In this document: one piece after another, positions 9,086-17,389 of the stretch
How the letters are laid out: each line of letters opens with the position of its first letter
Numbering within the stretch: the stretch's first letter is position 1
Source of the DNA: Pseudoduganella lutea
Lineage (GTDB): Bacteria > Pseudomonadota > Gammaproteobacteria > Burkholderiales > Burkholderiaceae_D
Assembly: GCF_004209755.1 (NCBI RefSeq)
Contig: NZ_CP035913.1
Location: forward strand, 5,208,001-5,272,000
Direction: 5' to 3'
Length of the DNA stretch: 64,000 nucleotides
Made by a program: the position numbers and the translations under genes
Notes under the pieces: generated by a model
Seen by the model: only the letters and a program-made list of their open reading frames with translations
What the model was told of the DNA's origin: nothing
The model's database searches: none

Positions 9086-9749
9086 TCCCGCGGCGAATGG
9101 CAATGGCTACCGCATGCGTACGGTCATTCGCCCCCAGCTTGGAAAGAATCGTCTTCATGTGGCATTTTACGGTTTCTTCCGTAATGCCCATTTCCCGGGC
9201 GACCTGCTTGTTGGAGTTTCCTTGCCCGACCAGCCGGAGAACCTCCCGTTCGCGCGGCGCGACGTCCCGCTCGTCGAAGCGGTGCGCCAGCGCCATCGCA
9301 GCCTCCGCGGCGAGGTAGCGCTGGCCATGGTGCGTGGCCCGGATCGCCGCGTGCAGCTCGGTGCGAAGCGATGCTTTCAGCAGGTATCCGGTTGCCCCTG
9401 CTTTTAATGCGCGTGCGATATGGCCATCGCCGTCGAACGTGGTCACCACCAGGATATGCGTCTCGGGGGATACACTCTTGATCGCCTCGATGGCATCGAA
9501 TCCCGACAGGATGGGCATCTGCAGATCCATCAGCACCACATCCGGTCGGAGCGCCGCGCACAGGTCCAGCGCCTCCCTGCCGTTGGCGGCTTCACCGACG
9601 ACGGCAATGTCGGCATGGCCGGCGAGCAGCGATACCAGGCCGTAACGCAGCAGCGGGTGGTCGTCCGCAATCACGATCGTGATGGGAGCGAACGCTCTCT
9701 GCTCTCTCTCCTGGCGCTTTATCTCGCCATTCTCACTGGATGTCTGCAT
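9072..9749 (-). CDS. LuxR/NarL-family response regulator
   Basis: A receiver domain (ITIVIADDHPLLRYGLVSLL, acidic pair DD; phospho-acceptor Asp in VVLMDLQMP; Lys in GYLLKASLR) followed by a LuxR-type helix-turn-helix (LTXRE-like APREREVLRLVGQGNSNKQV through EETVKCHMKTILSKLGA). The start at MQTSSEN (9749) has AAGG 7 nt upstream and gives 225 residues; MTADQTP (9782) and a codon at 9845 are alternatives that only add a charged leader. Its 3' end overlaps the sensor kinase 3' end by 14 bp in convergent orientation, an unusual layout for a cognate pair but the most likely partnership here. Confidence 0.92.
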   Translation of the reverse strand: MQTSSENGEIKRQEREQRAFAPITIVIADDHPLLRYGLVSLLAGHADIAVVGEAANGREALDLCAALRPDVVLMDLQMPILSGFDAIEAIKSVSPETHILVVTTFDGDGHIARALKAGATGYLLKASLRTELHAAIRATHHGQRYLAAEAAMALAHRFDERDVAPREREVLRLVGQGNSNKQVAREMGITEETVKCHMKTILSKLGANDRTHAVAIAIRRGIIDL

Positions 9750-9917
9750 GGTTTGACCTTGCGGAGTCTGATCGGCTGTCATATTACCCCGTGTCTTGTT
9801 TCCTGGCGGCCCCTCGAACGAGGGATTGGCGCTGTACCGCGACATAGGGATGGTCGTCCGCCGGGCCGGGACCTAGAATCGGATATCCGTCGAAGCGTTG
9901 CATTGCGCCCTGCGATC

Positions 9918-10928
9918 ATGATCGAGACAACCGCCATCGAAGCCGCCGCCATAGCCGTCCATCAGCATCTTCCCGGCCTTTTGCCGCTGGAGCGCAAGGC
10001 CGTCGACGTGCGCGATATCACCGTCCGGGTTATCCAGCACGACGCCGGAGCGCAATGCATCGATGTGCCGGCGGCGCCCGAGCTGGAGATCATATGGATC
10101 GTCTCCGGAGCGGCACGGCTGGCGCATCGGGCCAACGGAGAGGAGTGGAGCGAAGCGCCCATTGGTAAGGGTTCCTTTTACCTGCGTCCATCACGGAGCC
10201 CGACCGAGCTGCGCTGGACCGGCGTAACCGGTGCGCCATTCAGGACGATGCACGTGCAGATCCCGCTGTCGCTGCTGGCGGCGGTACTGCGCGACGTTCG
10301 CGGCAAAAGGCTCGACGACATTGCGCTGCCTGATGCCCGGATCGTGCGGGACGATATTCTCGCCGCCCTGTTCGAACTGCTGCGCACCGTCCTCGCCGAC
10401 CATCCGCGCCCGTGCCGGAATTTCATGCAGGGCATGGCGCAGGCAATCGCTGCGCACGTGATCCGATGCCACGTTCCCTCAGGCGTTACGCCACCCGCCC
10501 ATTCGGACGGTCTGCCGCGCTGGAAGCTGCAGCGTGTCGTACGATCGATGCGCGACAGCTTGTCCGACCCCTTCGACCTGGGCCAGCTTGCCGGCGAGGC
10601 ACGCCTCAGCCCATTTCACTTCAGCCGGATGTTCAAGAAATCGACCGGTATGTCGCCATCGCGCTATTTCGCACGCCTGCGCATGGAGGAAGCCAGGCGC
10701 CTGCTGTGCGAAACCAGCCAGCCCGTCATCGACGTGGCGTTGTCGCTCGGGTATCGCAGTCCAAGCCATTTCGCCCAGGTATTTCGCGAGGCGACCGGCG
10801 TCTCGCCCACCGTGTACCGGCAGGGCGGTGCGCAGCATAGGGCGCTGGACCTACAGCTCGAAACCGCCGATCGTCATGCCGCCGTCGATGACGAGCAGCT
10901 GGCCATGCACGTAACTGGAAGCCGGTGA
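9918..10928 (+). CDS. AraC-family transcriptional regulator (paralogue 2)
   Basis: A 336-residue AraC regulator. The start MIETTAIEAA was chosen because homology with paralogue 1 begins soon after; the frame is open upstream but shows no domain there. The sensing domain includes LEIIWIVSGAARL and FRTMHVQIPLSLL. The DNA-binding domain includes PFDLGQLAGEARLSPFHFSR and VIDVALSLGYRSPSHFAQVF. The last ~25 residues run into the convergent SDR gene, giving a 78-bp antisense overlap, and look like an unselected extension. It is the second of three AraC/SDR pairs. Confidence 0.9.
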   Translation: MIETTAIEAAAIAVHQHLPGLLPLERKAVDVRDITVRVIQHDAGAQCIDVPAAPELEIIWIVSGAARLAHRANGEEWSEAPIGKGSFYLRPSRSPTELRWTGVTGAPFRTMHVQIPLSLLAAVLRDVRGKRLDDIALPDARIVRDDILAALFELLRTVLADHPRPCRNFMQGMAQAIAAHVIRCHVPSGVTPPAHSDGLPRWKLQRVVRSMRDSLSDPFDLGQLAGEARLSPFHFSRMFKKSTGMSPSRYFARLRMEEARRLLCETSQPVIDVALSLGYRSPSHFAQVFREATGVSPTVYRQGGAQHRALDLQLETADRHAAVDDEQLAMHVTGSR

Positions 10929-11621
10929 CGACAGCCACAGCGCCGCATCGGCGATCTCGCCCGGCTGCGCGCCGCGTTTCGCGGGGATGGCGCGGCTGGC
11001 CAGCGCGGCGAATGCCGGATTCTGCGCACTGTTCGCAACGACCATCGGGGTCTCGGTCCAGCCGGGAGCGATCGCATTGACCCTCACGCCACGCGCGGCA
11101 TTCTCCATGGCCGCCACGCGCGTCAGGCCCTGCACGCCGTGCTTCGAGGCGGCATAGGCGCTCATGCCGGCCGGGCCGGTGATCGCCGCCACCGATGCCG
11201 TGTTGACGATGGTGCCACCCTGGCGCAGCAGCAGAGGAATCTCGTATTTCATGCCCAGGAAGACGCTGCGCAGGTTGACGCCGACCACGCGGTCGAAGTC
11301 CTCCACCGGGTAGTCCTCGATGCGGTGCGTGCCGCCCGTGATGCCGGCGTTGTTGAACGCCGCGTCCAGCCGCCCCTGCTCGCGGTCGATGTGTGCCAGC
11401 AGTGTCGCCACATCGTCCTCCTGCGCCACGTTGACGACCGCCGTGCGCATTTCACCGCCGGCCCCGTGGACCAGGGCGTCAGTCTCTTCGAGCCCTTTCG
11501 CGCTCAGGTCCGCCGCGTACACCAGGGCGCCGGCCCGCGCAAAGCGCAGCGCCGCCTCCCTGCCGATGCCGGATCCGGCGCCCGTAACCAGCACTACTTT
11601 TCCGTGGAAATCGTGTTCCAT
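10851..11621 (-). CDS. SDR family oxidoreductase
   Basis: A 256-residue classical SDR: TGAGSGIGREAALRFARAGA near residues 14-33, NNAGITGG near 91, catalytic Ser in VNTASVAAITG, YAASK near 157-161, and the C-terminal HGQLLVIDGGMTIGG. It resembles glucose/3-oxoacyl-type dehydrogenases, but the substrate is unknown. It converges on AraC paralogue 2 with a 78-bp overlap of coding ends. WrbA is upstream on the same strand but separated by a strong hairpin, so the gene is probably transcribed on its own. Confidence 0.93.
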   Translation of the reverse strand: MEHDFHGKVVLVTGAGSGIGREAALRFARAGALVYAADLSAKGLEETDALVHGAGGEMRTAVVNVAQEDDVATLLAHIDREQGRLDAAFNNAGITGGTHRIEDYPVEDFDRVVGVNLRSVFLGMKYEIPLLLRQGGTIVNTASVAAITGPAGMSAYAASKHGVQGLTRVAAMENAARGVRVNAIAPGWTETPMVVANSAQNPAFAALASRAIPAKRGAQPGEIADAALWLSSPASSYVHGQLLVIDGGMTIGGFEL

Positions 11622-11682
11622 GACGTGCTCCGTTCGTATTGGATGAATCCATCATAGGCACGCACGACGTGCCAATAAACGG

Positions 11683-11714
11683 CCCGTCACGGGAACCACT
11701 GTTCCCGTGACGGG
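11683..11714 (-). terminator. Strong hairpin, probable terminator of wrbA
   Basis: A perfect 14-bp stem (CCCGTCACGGGAAC with GTTCCCGTGACGGG) and a CACT loop, starting 9 bp after the wrbA stop. On the minus strand it is followed only by a weak T stretch (CCGTTTATT). It is probably a terminator, though an operator for the downstream SDR gene cannot be excluded. Confidence 0.55.
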
Positions 11715-11723
11715 GATAATCCG

Positions 11724-12329
11724 TCAGCGCGGCGGGAACAGTTTCGCCGCGGTCTTCGCCACGAGGCCGCCCTGGTGGCGGGCGCCGGCCAGGTCGATCT
11801 CGCTCGGCTGCCGCTGGCCCTGGCCGCCGGCGATCGTCGTGGCGCCGTACGGGCTGCCGCCCACCACCTCGTCGAGCGTCATCTGGCCCTGGTGGCTGTA
11901 GGGCAGGCCCACGATGGTCATGCCGAAATGCAGCAGGTTGGTGATGATGGAGAACAGTGTCTGTTCCTGTCCGCCGTGCTGGGTGGCGGTGGACGTGAAC
12001 GCCGCGCCTACCTTGCCGTTCAGCGCGCCGCGCGCCCACAGGCCACCGGTCTGGTCGAGGAAGGCCGCCATCTGTGCCGGCATGCGGCCGTAGCGCGTCG
12101 GCGCGCCGATGACGATCGCGTCGTACTGTTCCAGTTCCGCCACCGTGGCCACCTGGGCCTGCTGATCGACCTTGAAATGGGCCGAGGCGGCGACTTCGTT
12201 CGGTACCGTTTCGGGCACGCGCCGGATATCGACTTCCGCGCCTTCCGCGCGGGCACCTTCCGCCACGGCGTGCGCCATCGTTTCGATGTGGCCATACGAC
12301 GAGTAATACAGGACGAGGACTTTGGGCAT
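11724..12329 (-). CDS. wrbA: NAD(P)H:quinone oxidoreductase, type IV (WrbA)
   Basis: A 201-residue flavodoxin-fold quinone reductase. The FMN phosphate loop [10 protein letters not shown] is near residue 10. [20 protein letters not shown] and the WrbA-typical [12 protein letters not shown] complete the FMN-binding surface. The length matches the family (about 200). WrbA carries out two-electron reduction of quinones in the cytoplasm and protects against redox cycling. It is a single gene, with AraC_N regulator 12611 divergent from it 281 bp away; that intergenic space shows no clear operator. Confidence 0.96.
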   Translation of the reverse strand: MPKVLVLYYSSYGHIETMAHAVAEGARAEGAEVDIRRVPETVPNEVAASAHFKVDQQAQVATVAELEQYDAIVIGAPTRYGRMPAQMAAFLDQTGGLWARGALNGKVGAAFTSTATQHGGQEQTLFSIITNLLHFGMTIVGLPYSHQGQMTLDEVVGGSPYGATTIAGGQGQRQPSEIDLAGARHQGGLVAKTAAKLFPPR

Positions 12330-12610
12330 TGCGAATCTCCGGTAAAGGGTAGTCAGAAGTAACCGGCAGCGCCTTCGGGCGCCGCCGCGTCACCGGCAGT
12401 ATCAAGCCTGCATATCCCTCTGGAAATGCCCGATTGCATGGCCGGTTTGCCCGATCCTGCAATTGACCGGCCCCGGATACGCTCCCCTGCAACGAAGCAG
12501 CAAGCAGCCGATACCGGCAGCAATATCGCGACGGGCCACGCGACTTTCCCAGCGACACTAGAAGCACGTCTGGCGGCACTTCGCTGGCAACACTTCAATG
12601 GGGGCCATAC

Positions 12611-13528
12611 ATGCAGTCGAACCTGGAACGGCGCCTCGTCGACCTGCTCAAGGCGGGCACCCTCGCCAACGACGCGGGCTGTTGCGGCCTGGACGGTGTT
12701 CACTTGCTGCGCAACGTCGACCTGGCCACGCTGGCCGGTCGCTTCCCGGCCATCGTGATCGGCCGCTTCCATGCCAGCACGGAGGATGAACCACAGCCGC
12801 TGCAATGCCTGGTGCTGCCGTCGTCGTTGACCATGGTGCCGCCCGGCTGCGCGATGGCATCGCTGGCCGTGCGGATCGACGTCGACCTGAAGGCCGCAGC
12901 GGAAATCATGCTGCTGCTGCCGGCCGGTTCTTTCCCTGTCGGGTCGGGCGAGGGCGGCGCCGGTCCCGTAGTGCTGGACGATGCGGTGGGAGAACCGCTG
13001 CTGCGCTTGCTGAAGGCGCTGCGTTCGCCCACCGACACACGCGTGCTGGGTCCAGCCATGGTGCGCGAAATGCTGTATCGCGTGATGGTCGGCCCGCAGG
13101 GCGGGGCGGTGCATGCGGCGCTGGGCCAGCATCGCCATGCGGGCCGCGTCGGCAAGGCACTGCGGCGCATCCATGCCGATTATCACCGGGCGGTCGATGT
13201 CCCTTCGCTGGCCGCCGAAGCGGGCATGAGCGTTACGGCATTCCATGCCCACTTCAAGGCGCTGACGCTGACGACGCCCATGCAATACCTGAAGTCGACC
13301 CGGCTGCGCCATGCCCGGCTGCTGATGGCGCGCGATGGCGTCAGCGCCGCCAGTGCGTCGCGCCTCGTCGGCTACGAGAGCTGCTCCCAGTTCAGCCGCG
13401 AGTTCAAGCGCCTGTTCGGCCGCAGCCCCGCCCGTGAAGCTTCCGCCCTGCGCACCACGTTGGCATGCAGCCACTCCCCGAGTCGTTCGATTGTCATCAA
13501 TATGGGAATAGTGAAGCAGTATTTATAG
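12611..13528 (+). CDS. AraC-family regulator with AraC_N (PF06719-type) domain
   Basis: A 305-residue regulator of a different AraC branch from the three paralogues. The N-terminal half (LEEDLVxL-like region LERRLVDLLKAG through PVVLDDAVGEPLLRLLKAL) is the AraC_N type. The C-terminal part carries VPSLAAEAGMSVTAFHAHFK, TPMQYLKSTRLRHARLLM and ASRLVGYESCSQFSREFKRL. GGGGG lies upstream of the ATG. It sits between wrbA (divergent) and a three-gene redox operon 82 bp downstream in the same direction, and could control either. Confidence 0.92.
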   Translation: MQSNLERRLVDLLKAGTLANDAGCCGLDGVHLLRNVDLATLAGRFPAIVIGRFHASTEDEPQPLQCLVLPSSLTMVPPGCAMASLAVRIDVDLKAAAEIMLLLPAGSFPVGSGEGGAGPVVLDDAVGEPLLRLLKALRSPTDTRVLGPAMVREMLYRVMVGPQGGAVHAALGQHRHAGRVGKALRRIHADYHRAVDVPSLAAEAGMSVTAFHAHFKALTLTTPMQYLKSTRLRHARLLMARDGVSAASASRLVGYESCSQFSREFKRLFGRSPAREASALRTTLACSHSPSRSIVINMGIVKQYL

Positions 13529-13609
13529 CATTTATCACGACATCAACCCCCACTACACTGATCCCATCAGCGCAGGAAACGCGCTCCCAACGACCTCAAG
13601 GAGAACACC

Positions 13610-14251
13610 ATGAATACCACGACCAACGCCACGACCAATACCGTCAAACCCGTCACCACCGTCGGCATCATCGGCGCCGGCGCCATCGGCCAGGCCATCG
13701 CCAAACAGCTCGTGCGGGCCGGCATCGACGTCATCCTCAGCAACAGCCGCGGCCCGGCATCGCTGGCCGGCGCCGTCGATGCCCTCGGTCCCCGCGCCAC
13801 GGCCGGCACGCCGCAACAGGCGGCGCAGGCCGACATCGTGTTCGTCAGCGTGAACTGGTCGCGCCTGGAAGAAGCCGTCGCGGGCATCGACTGGACTGGC
13901 CGCATCGTCATCGATGCCAACAATCCGGTGCTGCTGCCGGGCTACCGCCTGGCCGACCTGGGCGGGCGTAATTCCAGCCAGGTATTCGCCAGCCTCGTGC
14001 CGGGTGCCCGCGTGGTCAAGGCCTTCAACACGCTGCTGGCCGCCGTGCTGGCCAGCGACCCGCACGAAGGCGGCGGACGCCGCGTGGTGTTCCAGTCCGG
14101 CGACGACCGCGAAGCGAAAGCGGTGGTGGCCGGCCTGATCGAACGCCTCGGCTTCGCCGGCATCGACCTGGGCAGCCTGGAAGTGGGCGGCGCCCTGCAG
14201 CAATTCCCCGGCGGCGTACTGCCGGCGGTCAATCTCGTCAAACTGGGCTAA
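13610..14251 (+). CDS. NADPH-dependent F420-reductase-like NADP-binding oxidoreductase
   Basis: A 213-residue dinucleotide-binding protein. The Rossmann motif GIIGAGAIGQAIAKQLVRAG starts near residue 15, after a Thr/Asn-rich leader. DIVFVSVNWSRLEEAV, IVIDANNPVLLPG and RVVKAFNTLLAAVLA follow the F420-dependent NADP reductase family pattern. Betaproteobacteria generally lack F420, so the true partner is probably NADP with another substrate. AAGGAG lies 7 nt upstream. It is the first gene of an operon with a SnoaL-like protein (24-bp gap) and an SDR (35-bp gap). Confidence 0.88.
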   Translation: MNTTTNATTNTVKPVTTVGIIGAGAIGQAIAKQLVRAGIDVILSNSRGPASLAGAVDALGPRATAGTPQQAAQADIVFVSVNWSRLEEAVAGIDWTGRIVIDANNPVLLPGYRLADLGGRNSSQVFASLVPGARVVKAFNTLLAAVLASDPHEGGGRRVVFQSGDDREAKAVVAGLIERLGFAGIDLGSLEVGGALQQFPGGVLPAVNLVKLG

Positions 14252-14275
14252 GCCCTTCAACACCAGGAGCATGAC

Positions 14276-14722
14276 ATGAACACCAATACCGATATCGGCG
14301 CCATCGCCAAGGCCGTGGTTCGCCGCAATACCGAGGAAGTGCAGGGCGGCGGGAACTTCGCGCTGTTCGACGAGCTGTTCGCCGACGATTTCGTCGACCA
14401 CACGCCGCAACCGGCCGGCACGCCGGACAAGGCCGGCGCGCGCCTGCTGTATCGAGCACTGCGCCAGGCCTTCCCGGACTTCCACGCGGTGATCCACTGG
14501 CAGTCCGTCGAGGGCGACCGGGTCACGACGTTCAAGACTTACCACGGCACCCACGAGGGCGCGCTGTTCGGCATCGCGCCCACGGGCCGCAAGGTGCAGT
14601 TCGATACGGTGGACGTGATGCGCGTGCAGGATGGCCGGATCACCGAGCACTGGGGCGTCGCCCACCTGTATTCGCTGCTGCAGCAACTGAATGCCCTGCC
14701 GGCCATGTTCCCGGCCGCCTGA
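14276..14722 (+). CDS. SnoaL-like ester cyclase family protein
   Basis: A 148-residue NTF2-fold protein of the SnoaL polyketide-cyclase type: LFDELFADDFVDHTPQP, then AFPDFHAVIHWQSVEGDRV, TYHGTHEG and IAPTGRKVQFDTVDVMRVQDG, with ITEHWGVAHLYSLLQQL at the end. Such proteins isomerise or cyclise small hydrophobic compounds, but most members are uncharacterised. CCAGGAG precedes the start. It is the middle gene of the 13.6-15.5 kb operon. Confidence 0.88.
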   Translation: MNTNTDIGAIAKAVVRRNTEEVQGGGNFALFDELFADDFVDHTPQPAGTPDKAGARLLYRALRQAFPDFHAVIHWQSVEGDRVTTFKTYHGTHEGALFGIAPTGRKVQFDTVDVMRVQDGRITEHWGVAHLYSLLQQLNALPAMFPAA

Positions 14723-14757
14723 ACGCTTCTCATACGAACCCTCACCAGGAGAAAGCA

Positions 14758-15528
14758 ATGAGCAACCTTTTGGAAGACAAAGTCGTCATCGTCACCGGTG
14801 CCGCCAGCGGCATCGGCCGCGCCATCGCCATCTCGGCAGCCCGGCACGGCGCGAAGGCCGTGCTGGTATCGGATATCGCGGAACTGCCTCGCGAAGGGGG
14901 AACCCCGACCACCCACGAGATCGAGGCGCTGGGCGTGGCCACGCGCTTCGTGCAGGCCGACGTGAGCCGCAAGGCCGAGGTCGAACGGCTCGTCGATGCC
15001 GCGGCGGCCTTCGGCGGCGTGGACGTGATGGTGGCCAATGCCGGCATCACGGCGCGCGACGACGGCGCCGACGTCAGCGAGGAAAGCTACCGCCGCCTGA
15101 TGGCCGTGAACCTGGACGGCACGCTGTTTTCGGCGCAGGCCGCGGCGCGGCAGATGAAGGCGAACGGCAAGGCCGGCAGCATCGTGCTGATGGCCAGCAT
15201 GGGCGGCATCGTCGGTGCCGGCATGACGGTGGCCTATTCCACCAGCAAGGGTGGCGTGGTGCTGATGGCCAAATCGCTGGCCGACGCGCTGGGGCCGGAC
15301 GGCATCCGTGTCAACGCGGTGGCGCCGGGAACGATCGACACGCACCTGCTGCGCACCGCGGCCGGCATTGCCGATGCGGCCGAAGGCTTCCGCCAGCGCA
15401 CGCCGCTGCGCCGTCTCGGCAAGCCCGAGGAGATCGGCGACGCGGTGGTCTGGCTGGGCTCCGACATGTCCAGCTACGTGACCGGCATTGCGCTGCAGGT
15501 CGATGGCGGCCTGCTCGCCGTGATCTGA
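14758..15528 (+). CDS. SDR family oxidoreductase
   Basis: A 256-residue classical SDR: TGAASGIGRAIAISAARHGA at about residues 15-34, NAGITARDDG near 96, catalytic Ser in VLMASMGG, and YSTSKGG in place of the commoner YxASK. The C-terminus GIALQVDGGLLAVI is typical. CAGGAGAAAG precedes the start. It closes the operon after the NADP-binding reductase and the SnoaL protein, so the three may act on one carbonyl compound. Confidence 0.93.
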   Translation: MSNLLEDKVVIVTGAASGIGRAIAISAARHGAKAVLVSDIAELPREGGTPTTHEIEALGVATRFVQADVSRKAEVERLVDAAAAFGGVDVMVANAGITARDDGADVSEESYRRLMAVNLDGTLFSAQAAARQMKANGKAGSIVLMASMGGIVGAGMTVAYSTSKGGVVLMAKSLADALGPDGIRVNAVAPGTIDTHLLRTAAGIADAAEGFRQRTPLRRLGKPEEIGDAVVWLGSDMSSYVTGIALQVDGGLLAVI

Positions 15529-15638
15529 GTTTGACCGGCCGGCTCCCGCAGCAAAATACCGACAGCCGGCGCAACGGCACGGCGGACAACCTGGCGGCGT
15601 TATCCGATGATGTCCCCATCGACGTTACGGAGGACATC

Positions 15639-16178
15639 ATGAAACACACCGCCATGGCCTTGACCACCGCCCTGCTGTTCGCCCCGGCCTGGGCCGCCGA
15701 CCTGCGCACCGATTGCCCGGTATCCGGCAAGGACGGCGCGGCCGCGCTGCACCGGGACTGGGTGATGACCGGCTGGGAGCGCGCCGCAGGGGACCCCGAG
15801 TTCAACTTCCGCAAGGATCTCGCCCGCTGGTACGACTTCACCAGCACGGACCTGAGCCTGTTCGACGACTTCGATCCGGAACTGCGCGTGCGCACCACGG
15901 CCGACGACTACGGCAAGGTCTGGTACGGCCTGGTGCCGAAGTTCAAGAGCGTGCACCACAAGATCACCGAAGAGCCGCACGCGGTCGCCGTCGGCCCCGG
16001 CTACAGCCATTCGGTGCTCGAATTCGTGTTCGAGGTGACGCCGAAACAGGGCGATGTGATGCACCTGATTTCCCGCACGTCGATCCTGTGGCGCTGCACC
16101 CCCGCCGGATGGAAGATCTACAAGGAGCACAACTCGGCACGGCCGACGACGGCTGCCGCCTACCGGAATGCCAAATGA
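15639..16178 (+). CDS. Exported SnoaL/NTF2-like protein of unknown function
   Basis: A 179-residue protein with a clear Sec signal peptide (MKHTAMALTTALLFAPAWA, cleavage before ADLRTD). The mature part contains FRKDLARWYDFTSTDLSLFD, DDYGKVWYGLVPKFKSVHH and a final TSILWRCTPAGWKIYKEHNS, a layout typical of periplasmic NTF2-fold proteins. GGAGG sits 6 nt before the ATG. It follows the SDR operon after 110 bp and may be cotranscribed. No catalytic residues could be assigned. Confidence 0.8.
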   Translation: MKHTAMALTTALLFAPAWAADLRTDCPVSGKDGAAALHRDWVMTGWERAAGDPEFNFRKDLARWYDFTSTDLSLFDDFDPELRVRTTADDYGKVWYGLVPKFKSVHHKITEEPHAVAVGPGYSHSVLEFVFEVTPKQGDVMHLISRTSILWRCTPAGWKIYKEHNSARPTTAAAYRNAK

Positions 16179-16207
16179 CTTGCGCCAGGCTATCGACGCC
16201 AGACTAT

Positions 16208-16258
16208 GTTTTCTAAAATAGAAAACTCTTTGACATAAAAGAAAAAACTGTCTAATCT
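16208..16258 (+). promoter_or_regulatory. Sigma70-type promoter with adjacent palindrome, upstream of AraC paralogue 3
   Basis: TTGACA at 16230-16235 and TAATCT at 16253-16258 are 17 bp apart, a near-consensus promoter. Directly upstream, 16208-16226 is a perfect 8-bp inverted repeat (GTTTTCTA-AAA-TAGAAAAC). The palindrome contains TTTC-N7-GAAA (16210-16224), the same pattern found in front of the XRE-cupin regulon genes. The predicted start site is about 16265. Confidence 0.7.
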
Positions 16259-16361
16259 GGATCCCGTGGTCTGCCGATCACGGGATCCCGTTGCGTTGGG
16301 CGACGCATATTACGCAGCCCTGTCTTTCAACCTCATCCAAGAGCTTCGGTTCACAACATCG

Positions 16362-17366
16362 ATGAACGATCTCTCGTTTGCCAACCTGCCGAAGGGGCAA
16401 GACCGCCACCGTGCCGATGCCGGACGGATTCTTCGCGCACCGGGAGTGCGTGTCGATATCGCGACGATCGACGAACTGGTCGATGCCTGGCTGACCCATG
16501 CGGTGAAGGACCGGTCGCTGTTCTGGATTGCGCGGGGCAGTGCGGCGATCGAGGCCCTGTGCCCCTTCGGCTTGTGGCAGGCTCGCACGCTGCAGGCCGG
16601 GGACTTCTGCCTGGTCTCGGGCACCGTGCCCATTCGCCTGCGTCGAAAGGAAGGGACATCGATTCCCGTCGAGATGATGCGGGTATCCCTGAGCCCCGCG
16701 TTGCTGGCGCAAACCGTGCAGGACATCGTCAACAGGCCGCTTGCCCGCTTTGCATTTCGCGATGTCATGGGCGAGCGCGACGATACCCTGCGGGGGCTGA
16801 TGGACGCCTTGTACGTGGCTACCCGGCTGCGGGAAGCGCCGTGCCCTCATTTCATGGCGAGCCTCGCGCAGGCGATTTCGGCGCATCTGGTACGGCGCTA
16901 TGGCCGGACCGGAGACATCCGCGGGGCAACCCACCAGGGCCTGCCCCCGTACAAGCTGCAACTGGTGATCAACGCGATGCGCGAGTTCCTCGACGAGCCA
17001 TTCGACCTGGGGCACCTGGCCAGCCTGGCTGGTCTGAGCGCGTTTCATTTCAGCCGCTCGTTCAAGAAAGCGACCGGCGTTTCGCCGTCGGTGTACCTGA
17101 CGCAGCTGCGCATGGCGGAGGCCAGCCGCATGCTGGGCGAATGCCGGCATACGATTCTCGAAGTGGCGCTTGCGGTGGGCTACAGGAGCCCGAGCCACTT
17201 TTCGCATGTGTTCCGGAAAACGACGGGTTGCTCGCCGACGGACTACCGGCATGCATCGGGCGGTCCGGTACCGGGGAGGACGGCGCTTCCCGACAGTCAT
17301 CGGCCGGGGAGTGCGGTGCAGGGCACCGGCAGCCAGCTCGATGGACTGGCTGCCGGGTGCACCTGA
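16362..17366 (+). CDS. AraC-family transcriptional regulator (paralogue 3)
   Basis: A 334-residue AraC regulator. The start MNDLSFANLP is the first ATG downstream of the promoter; an in-frame GTG at 16266 would add 32 residues and leave almost no leader. The sensing domain carries DRSLFWIARG and IPVEMMRVSLSPALL. The DNA-binding half carries PFDLGHLASLAGLSAFHFSR and ILEVALAVGYRSPSHFSHVF, very like paralogues 1 and 2. The last ~40 residues (after TDYRHASGG) are low in conservation. It converges on an SDR gene 23 bp away, the third AraC/SDR pair. Confidence 0.9.
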   Translation: MNDLSFANLPKGQDRHRADAGRILRAPGVRVDIATIDELVDAWLTHAVKDRSLFWIARGSAAIEALCPFGLWQARTLQAGDFCLVSGTVPIRLRRKEGTSIPVEMMRVSLSPALLAQTVQDIVNRPLARFAFRDVMGERDDTLRGLMDALYVATRLREAPCPHFMASLAQAISAHLVRRYGRTGDIRGATHQGLPPYKLQLVINAMREFLDEPFDLGHLASLAGLSAFHFSRSFKKATGVSPSVYLTQLRMAEASRMLGECRHTILEVALAVGYRSPSHFSHVFRKTTGCSPTDYRHASGGPVPGRTALPDSHRPGSAVQGTGSQLDGLAAGCT

Positions 17367-17389
17367 CGAGGTGCGGTTCCTCCCGATTT

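Noticed and set aside
12426..12758. A 110-codon plus-strand frame upstream of the AraC_N regulator
   Set aside because: It overlaps the regulator start in another frame and has no domain or ribosome site.
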